A DNA stretch of 6,240 nt from Flavobacteriales bacterium (lineage in GTDB: Bacteria; Bacteroidota; Bacteroidia; Flavobacteriales_D; Parvicellaceae): assembly GCA_026993705.1 (NCBI GenBank), contig JALWSJ010000190.1, forward strand, positions 1-6,240, written 5' to 3'. The position numbers and the translations under genes were made by a program. The notes below the pieces were generated by a model. That model saw only the letters and a list, made by a program, of their open reading frames with translations. It searched no databases and had not been told where the DNA came from. Of the stretch, positions 1 through 6,193 are shown piece after piece. Each line of letters begins with the position of its first letter. Position 1 is the stretch's first letter.

Positions 1-431
1 TATTTTTGGGTAAACTCCGCAGGAATGGTATATCCTGGTCCTCCATTTCCTAGTCGTTTCTCTTTCGGTGCATCTTTTGATTCTGGATCACCGCCTTGAA
101 TCATAAAATCCTTAATCACTCGGTGAAATAACGTTCCATCATAATATCCTTGTTGAATCAACTTGGTCATATTTTCCCGATGCAAAGGCGTTCCTTCGTA
201 TAATCGAACAATAAAATCACCTTCCGACGTGGTGAATTTCACTACCGAAGCGGGTTTAAATTCAGGCACTTTTGGTTCTTCTTGTTCTTCCTCTTGTTCT
301 TCAGTCTGAACCTCAGCTGTTTTTTCTTCGGTTTTTTCGGTTTTTTTTGAGTTTTTAAGCAACCCACAGCTACTAAATGACGTTAGTAAAGCAACGACAA
401 AAAAAACTTTTAAACTTCTTGCTTGCAACAT
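1..431 (-). CDS. Cyclophilin-type peptidyl-prolyl cis-trans isomerase lipoprotein, 5' part (C-terminus beyond left edge)
   Basis: This protein should catalyse cis-trans isomerisation of X-Pro bonds in periplasmic proteins, as cyclophilins do. I translated it from the ATG at 431-429; 143 codons are visible and the frame is still open at position 1. Residues 1-22 form a lipoprotein signal (Arg and Lys in the n-region, hydrophobic core, lipobox FSSC with Cys22 as the lipidated residue). Residues about 30-56 are a Glu/Lys/Thr-rich linker. The cyclophilin domain starts near residue 62. The block FHRVIKDFMIQGGDP (102-116) gives R104, F109, M110 and Q112, in the same spacing as R55, F60, M61 and Q63 of human cyclophilin A, so the active site looks intact as far as seen. 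The absence of an acidic export signal right after Cys22 suggests it faces the periplasm (inference). The family is certain; the exact client proteins are unknown. It diverges from the lipoprotein gene at 514. Confidence 0.93.
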   Translation of the reverse strand, partial: MLQARSLKVFFVVALLTSFSSCGLLKNSKKTEKTEEKTAEVQTEEQEEEQEEPKVPEFKPASVVKFTTSEGDFIVRLYEGTPLHRENMTKLIQQGYYDGTLFHRVIKDFMIQGGDPESKDAPKEKRLGNGGPGYTIPAEFTQK

Positions 432-447
432 ATTAAATATTATTTTA

Positions 448-455
448 TAACTTTG
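448..455 (+). promoter_or_regulatory. -7 promoter element (TAACTTTG) for the small lipoprotein gene
   Basis: TAACTTTG is an exact match to the Bacteroidota -7 motif TAnnTTTG. It would give a leader of about 50 bases before the ATG at 514. The best upstream TTG (423-425) is 22 bases away, slightly longer than the usual spacing, so the -33 element is doubtful. Confidence 0.5.
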
Positions 456-463
456 TTGTTCTG

Positions 464-470
464 CAAAGTA
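464..470 (-). promoter_or_regulatory. Possible -7 promoter element for the cyclophilin gene
   Basis: The minus strand reads TACTTTG, one base shorter than the Bacteroidota -7 consensus TAnnTTTG, 32 bases upstream of the cyclophilin ATG. No convincing -33 TTG lies at the usual distance, so this is a weak call. It rests mainly on the fact that a divergent promoter must lie somewhere in the 82-bp spacer. Confidence 0.3.
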
Positions 471-513
471 AAGCAATTTACAATAAAAGTGATTGAAAAA
501 AGACTAAAACATT

Positions 514-885
514 ATGAAAACATTACTTAAAAATACCGTATTTTTACTTTTTGTTGCCTTGATTGCAACCTCTATTTCTTCTTGTTATAAAGAGAAAAAA
601 ACAACGGCTGTTATTACCGTTTTGGACGCTGCTAATGCTCCCGTTCCAGGTGCAACGGTTAAATTGTACTACAAGCACGCAACAGATTCATTGGGTACAG
701 ACTTACGCTTAGACAAAGAAGAAACAACCGACGCCTCTGGAAAGGCAACATTCAACTATACAGAAGAGTTTAAATCTGGTCAAGCAGGTTTAGCCGTTTT
801 GGACATTGAAGTAAACGGTGACATTCTCGGAATTATAAAAATAGAAGAAGGCAAAACAAACGAAGAAACAGTTAACCTGCCTTAA
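514..885 (+). CDS. Small lipoprotein with one Ig-like / carboxypeptidase-regulatory-like domain
   Basis: This 123-residue envelope lipoprotein has no function I can name. Residues 1-23 are a signal peptide (Lys2 and Lys6, a long hydrophobic stretch, lipobox SISSC), with Cys24 as the predicted lipidation site. Residues about 31-122 form a single all-beta domain. The pattern ITVLDAANAPVPGATVKLY, followed by TTDASGKATFNY, is typical of Big_1 or carboxypeptidase-regulatory-like folds: a strand, a Pro-Gly turn (V-P-G-A-T-V), then D-x-x-G-x-A. These domains usually mediate structure or binding rather than catalysis, and no catalytic motif is visible. The ATG at 514 is the only sensible start because it begins the signal peptide. 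The leader is A-rich with no Shine-Dalgarno site, as is usual in this phylum. The gene is monocistronic, closed by the terminator at 910-941. The lack of acidic residues directly after the cysteine argues weakly against surface exposure. Confidence 0.88.
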   Translation: MKTLLKNTVFLLFVALIATSISSCYKEKKTTAVITVLDAANAPVPGATVKLYYKHATDSLGTDLRLDKEETTDASGKATFNYTEEFKSGQAGLAVLDIEVNGDILGIIKIEEGKTNEETVNLP

Positions 886-909
886 ACGCAGATAAATAGC
901 ATTAATAAA

Positions 910-941
910 AACGCTCTCAATAACATTGAGGGCGTTTTTTT
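910..941 (+). terminator. Intrinsic terminator after the small lipoprotein gene
   Basis: The arms at 910-920 and 926-936 pair over 11 bp with one G-U wobble around a 5-base loop (TAACA), and the right arm runs into seven Ts (935-941). It lies 24 bases after the stop codon at 885. The mirrored A-run before the left arm (907-911) would make it active on the minus strand too, but no minus-strand gene reads into it from the right. Confidence 0.9.
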
Positions 942-1175
942 GTTTAGGTGTAAAAATCTAATACCTTATACATCCGCAAATGATTTAAGGCAATATAGGA
1001 GCGTTGCAATATTACTTAAAACTGAAAAGAAACTCATTCTACTTCAATTCTCTGCGTTATCGAATTTTTTAATCCTTATTATCAAATCGTTAGCTAAAAT
1101 GTAAAGAAAACTCATAAAACTTCTCATTAAAAAACTACTATGTAAAAATTATTTAATTTTCTTATCAAAAGCACC
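942..1175. other. A+T-rich non-coding spacer before the Fic gene
   Basis: Between the terminator and the fic promoter I see no gene. Every plus-strand ATG here is followed by a stop within two codons. Two minus-strand reading frames (23 codons ending at 966, 27 codons ending at 1044) start with ATG but show no family features. No RNA gene, riboswitch or clear inverted repeat was recognised. Confidence 0.5.
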
Positions 1176-1183
1176 TATCTTTG
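1176..1183 (+). promoter_or_regulatory. -7 promoter element (TATCTTTG) for the Fic gene
   Basis: TATCTTTG matches the Bacteroidota consensus TAnnTTTG exactly and lies 37 bases before the ATG at 1221. A TTTA at 1152-1155, 20 bases upstream, is a possible degenerate -33 element (consensus TTTG). The leader is A-rich with no Shine-Dalgarno site. It gives the Fic gene its own promoter. Confidence 0.6.
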
Positions 1184-1220
1184 TAAAGAAAACAGATAAA
1201 ACTTTACAAAAGAAAATTAA

Positions 1221-2279
1221 ATGTTAAAAAAATTACCAATAGAAAAAGATATCGAGACAAAACGAGTTTTAAAAAAACTTGCATCAGCTCACCGTGCATT
1301 AGCAGAATTAAAAGGTGTTGTTTCTATAACCCCAAATGAAAACATTTTGATTAATACATTAGGATTGCAAGAAGCAAAAGACAGTTCTGCAATAGAGAAT
1401 ATAATTACAACGCACGATGATATTTACAAAGCGGATTTAAATATTGAAGGCTTTAAATCATTAAACGCCAAAGAAGTTCAAAACTACATATCAGCATTAA
1501 AAAAAGGATTTGCCCTAATATCAAGAAAAAAAATATTAACGAATAATGACATCATAGAAATTCAATCCGAATTAGAGAAAAACAAAGCCGGATTTAGGAA
1601 ACTTCCTGGAACAGCTCTAAAAAATGCAACAACAGGAGAAACTGTTTATACTCCACCACAAGAATATTACGAGATTTTAAACTTAATGGCAAATTTGGAA
1701 CAATTTATCAATGATGACACAATGTCCGATTTTGACTCATTGGTAAAAATGGCAATAATTCATTACCAGTTTGAAAGTATTCATCCTTTTTATGACGGAA
1801 ATGGTAGAACAGGAAGGATCATTAATGTTCTATACTTAGTAATGAAAGATTTATTGAATTTACCTATTCTGTATTTAAGTCGGTATATTATTTTGAAAAA
1901 GGCAGATTATTATAAATTATTGCAGGAAGTTAGGGAAACCGACAATTGGGAAAACTGGTTACTGTTTATGTTAGACGGAATTGAACAGGTTTCAAAAGAA
2001 ACAACAGAGTTAATCGGTAAAATAAGAGATTTAATGTTTGAGTATAAAAACTTATTACGCGATAATTATAAGTTTTACAGTCAAGATTTATTAAACAACT
2101 TATTTAAGCATCCTTATACAAAAATTGAGTTTATAGAACGAGATTTAGGCGTTTCAAGGATAACAGCAGCAAAATATTTAAACGAATTAGCAAAAGACGG
2201 TTTGTTAAGAAAAGAAAAATTGGGGACAGGTAATTATTATATCAATGAACAATTAATGAATTTACTAACAAAGAAATAA
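1221..2279 (+). CDS. Fic family protein (predicted AMP transferase) with N-terminal inhibitory motif and C-terminal winged helix
   Basis: Predicted cytoplasmic enzyme that transfers AMP from ATP to a hydroxyl of a target protein. The order of parts in the 352 residues is clear. A Fic N-terminal helical region (about 1-85) contains SSAIEN (55-60), matching the inhibitory motif [S/T]xxxE[G/N]; Glu59 is expected to contact the second Arg of the active site and hold the enzyme off (a class II Fic). A flap lies around 134-147 (TGETVYTPP). The catalytic motif HPFYDGNGRTGR (188-199) has the base His188, metal-binding Asp192, Asn194, and phosphate-binding Arg196 and Arg199 all intact. A winged-helix segment (about 285-345, with VSRITAAKYLNEL at 311-323) resembles a DNA-binding HTH. 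The layout and length match the SoFic-like proteins of Shewanella and Bacteroides. No antitoxin gene adjoins it, as expected for a self-inhibited form. It looks more A-rich than its neighbours. The target is unknown. Confidence 0.94.
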   Translation: MLKKLPIEKDIETKRVLKKLASAHRALAELKGVVSITPNENILINTLGLQEAKDSSAIENIITTHDDIYKADLNIEGFKSLNAKEVQNYISALKKGFALISRKKILTNNDIIEIQSELEKNKAGFRKLPGTALKNATTGETVYTPPQEYYEILNLMANLEQFINDDTMSDFDSLVKMAIIHYQFESIHPFYDGNGRTGRIINVLYLVMKDLLNLPILYLSRYIILKKADYYKLLQEVRETDNWENWLLFMLDGIEQVSKETTELIGKIRDLMFEYKNLLRDNYKFYSQDLLNNLFKHPYTKIEFIERDLGVSRITAAKYLNELAKDGLLRKEKLGTGNYYINEQLMNLLTKK

Positions 2280-2281
2280 AA

Positions 2282-2407
2282 AACACTTTGGCTAGCATTG
2301 TGTATAAGTAATGGCAAGCAAAGTGTTAAAAATGAACAAAAGTGTTGGAAATCCCGCCACTACTCATAGACGTAACCGATAACTGCGGTTAAAAAATTTC
2401 TCTAACC
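2282..2407. repeat. Structured non-coding block with nested inverted and direct repeats after the Fic gene
   Basis: Starting three bases after the fic stop codon there are several interlocked symmetries. (1) A perfect 9-bp inverted repeat: AACACTTTG at 2282-2290 against CAAAGTGTT at 2319-2327. (2) Arms 2300-2315 and 2356-2371, complementary at 13 of 16 positions; two of the three mismatches become G-U wobbles in the minus-strand sequence. (3) A direct repeat AAAGTGTT at 2320-2327 and 2339-2346. (4) A hairpin TAACCG/CGGTTA at 2373-2378 and 2386-2391. (5) GGTTA/TAACC at 2387-2391 and 2403-2407. There is no T-tract after the first stem, so it is not a standard terminator. It resembles, from memory only, structured intergenic sequences found after accessory genes in flavobacteria. 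It could be a dispersed repeat, a recombination site or an RNA. Confidence 0.5.
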
Positions 2408-2450
2408 TTGAATATTTTTATATAATGAGTTTTGCAACAGTCTTAACGCC

Positions 2451-5400
2451 TTAAAAGAACGCACGAACTTGTACTCCACCAGTATGTACAATCGGATTGT
2501 TTTTACTACTTCTACCGTTATAGTTTAAGGTAAGCTGAAGGTTGTTAGCTAAAGTTCTTTGGATTGAACAAACCCACGTAAAGTTCTTTCCCTTTTGTAA
2601 GGCTTCCAACATTTCAAAGGTTACCGCTTGATTTTCCGAACCTAAATAAATGTTATTAACATAGTTAAATGACGCTGTAACAACTCCTTTTTTTAGGCTA
2701 TTGTACTTCATTTCTAATCCGTAACGGTTAATGAAAGCTTTTTCAGCAGACGGCAATAGATTTCTTTTGTCTTTGTAAGCGGTTATTATAGAAACCCTAT
2801 ATTTTGTCGAAGGTTGAAAAGAGAGTTTACCTTCGGTTTTTATTGCTTCTATGTTGTAATTTCGATTGTTTGCATAATCGGCTGATGATTGTTTATTTTC
2901 CAAAGCCTGTTTGATTTGAAAAAGAAAATACGGCGTAATGTTCCATCGTACATTTACTTCATTGTTTTTTCTTATTTTGCTATCAAAACCATTCACCAAA
3001 AGCGTTTTATTCTGCGTAGAAATATACGTGTATTCTATACCAAATTTAGGGTTGGAACGATTAAAATAAATAGAGTTCCTAAACGAATTTTGCAACGACA
3101 ACAAACTTGAATCAGCTATATTTTGAATAAACGGATTCGCATAATTTTCAATATTTTTTAGTGTGGTTTTTCTATTACTTCTTAACCGCGTTTGCGTAGT
3201 AAACCGATTGATAAATTTATTCAACTTGCTTTTTTTCTTTAAAAAATATCTTGGATTGATATTCACTACTTCATTAAATCCCGAATTGTACGTTTTTACG
3301 TAATTATTAGAAGGCGTAAAAACCCGAATATACTTAGCTTGGTCAGAAAATACGGCAACTTCAAATTCATTGAGCTGTTTTACTCCGTCGTTGTTGTAGT
3401 CGTTCCACGTGTAAGTTCCTTGCCCAGCGGTTACTTCTATGTAAGTAAATTCTTTTTTTAGTTCCAAACCACTTCCTATTTCATAGAAGGTAGAAAAGGT
3501 TACACCGCCTTTAAATAATTTTATTCTATGCGTAAGACGGCTTAACAAGGTGTTTTCTGGTCGTATGGAAACCAAATTTGTATCCTTTATCATAAGCGTT
3601 CTGTAATTCGTGTTTAAAGTAACCTGATGCTTTGCACTAAAACGCCTCACCCATTTACCGCCCACATTTTTTGCAAATGTAGCTGAACTCAATTCGTTCG
3701 ATAACGGTTTTTTATCTGAGCGTTGCCCGTAATAAACCTCAACAAAAGAACTTCCCAAATCACCCTTGGAAATATACGTTCGCCAGTCGTAAAATTGATA
3801 CGATGTTGCCAATAAGCTATCTCCGCTTCTCTTTTGATTATTCTCTTGAATATCCTTAAACCCAATCTTCCATTTTTTTATTTTTTGGTACATATTGGTT
3901 TTATGCCTGAAATAATTTGAAGTAGAACTACCTTCTGAGTGAAGAAAACTACCTTTAAAGTCAACAAACAAGCTTTTTGAGGTAGATGAGTTGATTCGGA
4001 TATAATTTTTCAACCCAGAGTAAACTTTATCTATCGTATAGTTTTTTATGCCGTAGGTAAAAGCATTTTGTTTCCGAAAAAGTTTCAGTTCTACATTTCC
4101 CAAAGTTTGAAACGCTTGTGTGTTTACTCCTTTTATATTCCAATCTCTGATAAACTCTGGCGAACGATACCACTGCACGGGCGAAAAATATTGCGTTCGC
4201 ACCTCGGCGTTTACCGTATTTTGTAATGTCCAATTTTTTAAAACACTGTCTTTTTTATTGACCAAACTCAACATAAATCCTCCGCCCAAATCGTCTTTGC
4301 TGTCTTTATTTGAAAAAGTGTTTATATCCTTATTGCTCAAAGCCGTTTCAATTTTTAAAGATGTGTTTTTATTGAGTTGTTGTTCCGTTCCCGCAGAAAC
4401 AAACTGATGTTTTTGCGGAGCGATTAATATCCTCACGGGAGCATACTCTCCTTTGTGTACTAACTTTCCTGCAACCGTATCGGGGGCAACCCATTTGTAC
4501 ACCTTTCCAAAAGCAACAAAATCATCTAAAATGTAATCTCCTTCTATTTTAGAAAAAGAAACGTTGTAATGAGCACTATCTGGCGAATTAGAATACACAA
4601 AAACAGTGTAGCCCAAAGAATCTATTTTCTTGTAAAGAACTTGATTGCTATTGTACTCCACAGAGTCAACACTCGGAAAATAAGCCCTAGCTATACTATC
4701 GCCAATCTGTGCTAAAAAACTCTTTTCCGCATTCGACAAGTCTTGTTGCAAAGGCTGATTTTTAGCATCTTGTTCCGAATAAACATTTACATACCACCTC
4801 GATTTTTTGCTTACAAATTCATTGGTGCTTTCCACTATGGAACGAGCATAATTCTTATCCGAATATTGAAACTCAACAATAATCCTCTTATCCTTAGTGA
4901 TGATTTGATTAGCCGTAAACGTAACCTCTGCGGTATTGTAATCAATCGTATAATCGTTTACTGCACCCCTTGTTAAAAGTTTGCCATCAATAAAAACACG
5001 TTCCGTTCCACTCAATATCACGATAAACGGCTCATTGTTTGCCCCTTTTAGTTTATAAGGTCCTTGATTTCCTTCTACACCTTGTAAAATATGGCGTGCA
5101 AATTTCCCCTTAGAAACGGCAATACTCGCCTTGTTTTTCGCAACAAACTTATCGTTCAATTGAGTTTGTTTATAAAACGAAGCTCCCTGTGCTTTCTTAT
5201 TGTATTTCAAAAAATAATTCTTCGGATTTTTCAACCAAAAATCACCCGCTTGCAGTTTCCATTTATCCCCCGAAAACAACTGAATATACACTTGGTCAAA
5301 TTCATTAATTTGCTGAGTATTCCCTTCGGGTTGAATCGGTAAATTATTATCCGTAATCGAAGCTAAAATTTCTATATCGTTACTTATTTTACCCGAAAGT

Positions 5401-5861
5401 TGCAAATTCAAATTAGAATTAAGCGATAGATTTTGAGCCGAACCAAACATCACCCCTCTCGATATATTCCCCGACTTGTTCAGCCCATAATTCCCAAACA
5501 AATCAGAAGTTGATGGTTCCGAAGTATAGCGAATAGGTTTCAATTCATTTTTCTCTTTCGCAAAACGTATCGTAGAATCTTTGTGCGAATAAGTCTTTGT
5601 AAATAAAAAAGGTAACTGCCTATATTTTAAGTAAAGTGTATCCTTGTCTTTTCCTTTCCACGTAAATTTAGCACTCGAAAACACTACCGAAAAATACCGA
5701 GCATCAACAGTATCGTTATCTCTAGATAAAACAACAAAATCAAAAGGAGAAATACTAACACTATCTATCACGTACACACTATCTGTCCTCACCATCAACT
5801 CTTTAAACACACGATTATCCTGAGCATAGCTTAATGTAGCTACCACAAAAAAGAAGCACAA
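2451..5861 (-). CDS. Large predicted outer-membrane beta-barrel protein, related in its N-terminal block to SprA
   Basis: This 1136-residue protein of unknown function is predicted to sit in the outer membrane. A hydrophobic segment ending in SYAQ (11-14) looks like a signal-peptidase I site. Residues about 25-105 are a beta-rich leader. The block at about 120-195 (GNISRG at 131-136, NSNLNLQLSGKIS at 148-160, IQPEGNTQQINEFDQVYIQ at 176-194) strongly resembles blocks in SprA, the type IX secretion translocon, but the protein is less than half SprA's length. The remainder is alternating, aromatic-rich sequence of barrel-strand type, with no helix or catalytic motif. It ends in the C-terminal Phe typical of outer-membrane barrels. 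DYNNDGVKQLNE (821-832) fits an EF-hand-type calcium loop. The TTG at 5861 is the first conventional codon but leaves a signal peptide without positive charge. The frame stays open to a TGA at 5930-5928, and ATT codons at 5906, 5885 or 5882 would give a normal signal peptide. The gene is convergent with fic. Confidence 0.82.
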   Translation of the reverse strand: MCFFFVVATLSYAQDNRVFKELMVRTDSVYVIDSVSISPFDFVVLSRDNDTVDARYFSVVFSSAKFTWKGKDKDTLYLKYRQLPFLFTKTYSHKDSTIRFAKEKNELKPIRYTSEPSTSDLFGNYGLNKSGNISRGVMFGSAQNLSLNSNLNLQLSGKISNDIEILASITDNNLPIQPEGNTQQINEFDQVYIQLFSGDKWKLQAGDFWLKNPKNYFLKYNKKAQGASFYKQTQLNDKFVAKNKASIAVSKGKFARHILQGVEGNQGPYKLKGANNEPFIVILSGTERVFIDGKLLTRGAVNDYTIDYNTAEVTFTANQIITKDKRIIVEFQYSDKNYARSIVESTNEFVSKKSRWYVNVYSEQDAKNQPLQQDLSNAEKSFLAQIGDSIARAYFPSVDSVEYNSNQVLYKKIDSLGYTVFVYSNSPDSAHYNVSFSKIEGDYILDDFVAFGKVYKWVAPDTVAGKLVHKGEYAPVRILIAPQKHQFVSAGTEQQLNKNTSLKIETALSNKDINTFSNKDSKDDLGGGFMLSLVNKKDSVLKNWTLQNTVNAEVRTQYFSPVQWYRSPEFIRDWNIKGVNTQAFQTLGNVELKLFRKQNAFTYGIKNYTIDKVYSGLKNYIRINSSTSKSLFVDFKGSFLHSEGSSTSNYFRHKTNMYQKIKKWKIGFKDIQENNQKRSGDSLLATSYQFYDWRTYISKGDLGSSFVEVYYGQRSDKKPLSNELSSATFAKNVGGKWVRRFSAKHQVTLNTNYRTLMIKDTNLVSIRPENTLLSRLTHRIKLFKGGVTFSTFYEIGSGLELKKEFTYIEVTAGQGTYTWNDYNNDGVKQLNEFEVAVFSDQAKYIRVFTPSNNYVKTYNSGFNEVVNINPRYFLKKKSKLNKFINRFTTQTRLRSNRKTTLKNIENYANPFIQNIADSSLLSLQNSFRNSIYFNRSNPKFGIEYTYISTQNKTLLVNGFDSKIRKNNEVNVRWNITPYFLFQIKQALENKQSSADYANNRNYNIEAIKTEGKLSFQPSTKYRVSIITAYKDKRNLLPSAEKAFINRYGLEMKYNSLKKGVVTASFNYVNNIYLGSENQAVTFEMLEALQKGKNFTWVCSIQRTLANNLQLTLNYNGRSSKNNPIVHTGGVQVRAFF
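3366..3401 (-). other. EF-hand-like calcium-binding loop inside the large barrel protein
   Basis: Codons 821-832 encode D-Y-N-N-D-G-V-K-Q-L-N-E, with acidic or amide side chains at loop positions 1, 3 and 5, Gly at 6 and Glu at 12, as in EF-hand and dockerin loops. Position 8 is Lys rather than the usual hydrophobic residue. A typical flanking helix is not evident: the preceding YTW and following FEVAVF look like strands, so this may be a calcium loop in a beta context. Calcium binding is inferred. Confidence 0.5.
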
Positions 5862-5986
5862 ACCAATAGCTCTGTAAAAAATAATATGACGTTCCTGCGG
5901 TCTAATAGCAAAATTTAGTTTCTTAAATCACGATAAAGATACAATAAAACCAAACGTTAATACCCTTATTTTATTTTTGGGCGTTC

Positions 5987-6044
5987 CCCTAATTGACAAA
6001 AGAAACATATCGCTAACGCGAAACGTTTCTTTTGTCAATTAGGG
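5987..6044. repeat. Perfect 20-bp inverted repeat with an inner mini-hairpin
   Basis: The left arm 5987-6006 (beginning CCCTAATTGAC) is the exact reverse complement of the right arm 6025-6044. The 18-base interior holds a second small stem, TCGC/GCGA at 6010-6013 and 6018-6021 around TAAC, so the whole unit folds into a long two-part hairpin. Neither strand has a T-tract after the stem, so it is not a usual terminator. It lies about 125 bases upstream of the barrel gene's TTG. CCCTAA recurs at 6120-6125 and CTAACG at 6013-6018 and 6122-6127, which suggests a larger repeat unit spanning about 5987-6127. Confidence 0.85.
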
Positions 6045-6063
6045 TCGGGCTATCACTACTCGC

Positions 6064-6098
6064 TTTTTTTGCTTGCAAACAGCAAGCAAGCAAAAAAG
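6064..6098. repeat. Second inverted repeat (TTTTTTGCTTGC stem)
   Basis: The arms at 6065-6076 and 6086-6097 pair perfectly over 12 bp, with a possible G-T pair extending to 6064 and 6098, around a 9-base loop. A shifted pairing GCTTGC/GCAAGC (6071-6076 with 6082-6087) with a 5-base loop competes with it, because the right side contains the tandem units GCAAGCAAGC. It lies between TTAGGG (6039-6044) and CCCTAA (6120-6125), which are themselves complementary and could enclose it. It probably belongs to the same dispersed element as the 20-bp inverted repeat. Confidence 0.75.
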
Positions 6099-6193
6099 AG
6101 CTCAAACACGCCGTTCTATCCCTAACGTATTCTATGATTAAAACAAGCAAAATGTAAATTATTTTGTTAAAAAAATAACACCTCTTGCACAAT

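Noticed and set aside
966..1127. Two minus-strand mini-frames (27 codons at 1127-1044, 23 codons at 1037-966)
   Set aside because: They start with ATG but are the length expected by chance in A+T-rich DNA, with no promoter, family motif or convincing membrane-peptide pattern. An antitoxin role for fic is not needed because the Fic protein has its own inhibitory motif.
2282..2327. Intrinsic terminator of the Fic gene
   Set aside because: The 9-bp stem has a 28-base loop and is followed by AAAAATG rather than a T-run.
2373..2407. Integron attC site
   Set aside because: GGTTAAAA at 2387-2394 superficially recalls the GTTRRRY core, but the last position does not fit and a matching RYYYAAC partner at the right place is not evident.
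4027..4233. Minus-strand 68-codon frame overlapping the large gene in another frame
   Set aside because: It is fully contained in the long coding sequence, with low-information Arg/Lys/Phe-rich translation and no promoter.
2889..5342. Plus-strand open frames of 73-95 codons inside the large minus-strand gene (2889-3110, 4120-4407, 4743-4976, 5091-5342)
   Set aside because: They lie opposite a 1136-codon frame with coherent barrel-type sequence, have no recognisable domain, and their hydrophobic or basic composition is what the complement of such a gene produces.
5987..6044. Intrinsic terminator or transposon terminal inverted repeats
   Set aside because: There is no T-tract on either strand after the stem, and only 18 bases lie between the arms, too few to hold any transposase gene. 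A small hairpin repeat fits better.
6064..6098. CRISPR array or tandem repeat locus
   Set aside because: There are only short GCAA units within a hairpin and no regularly spaced direct repeats with unique spacers anywhere in the window.
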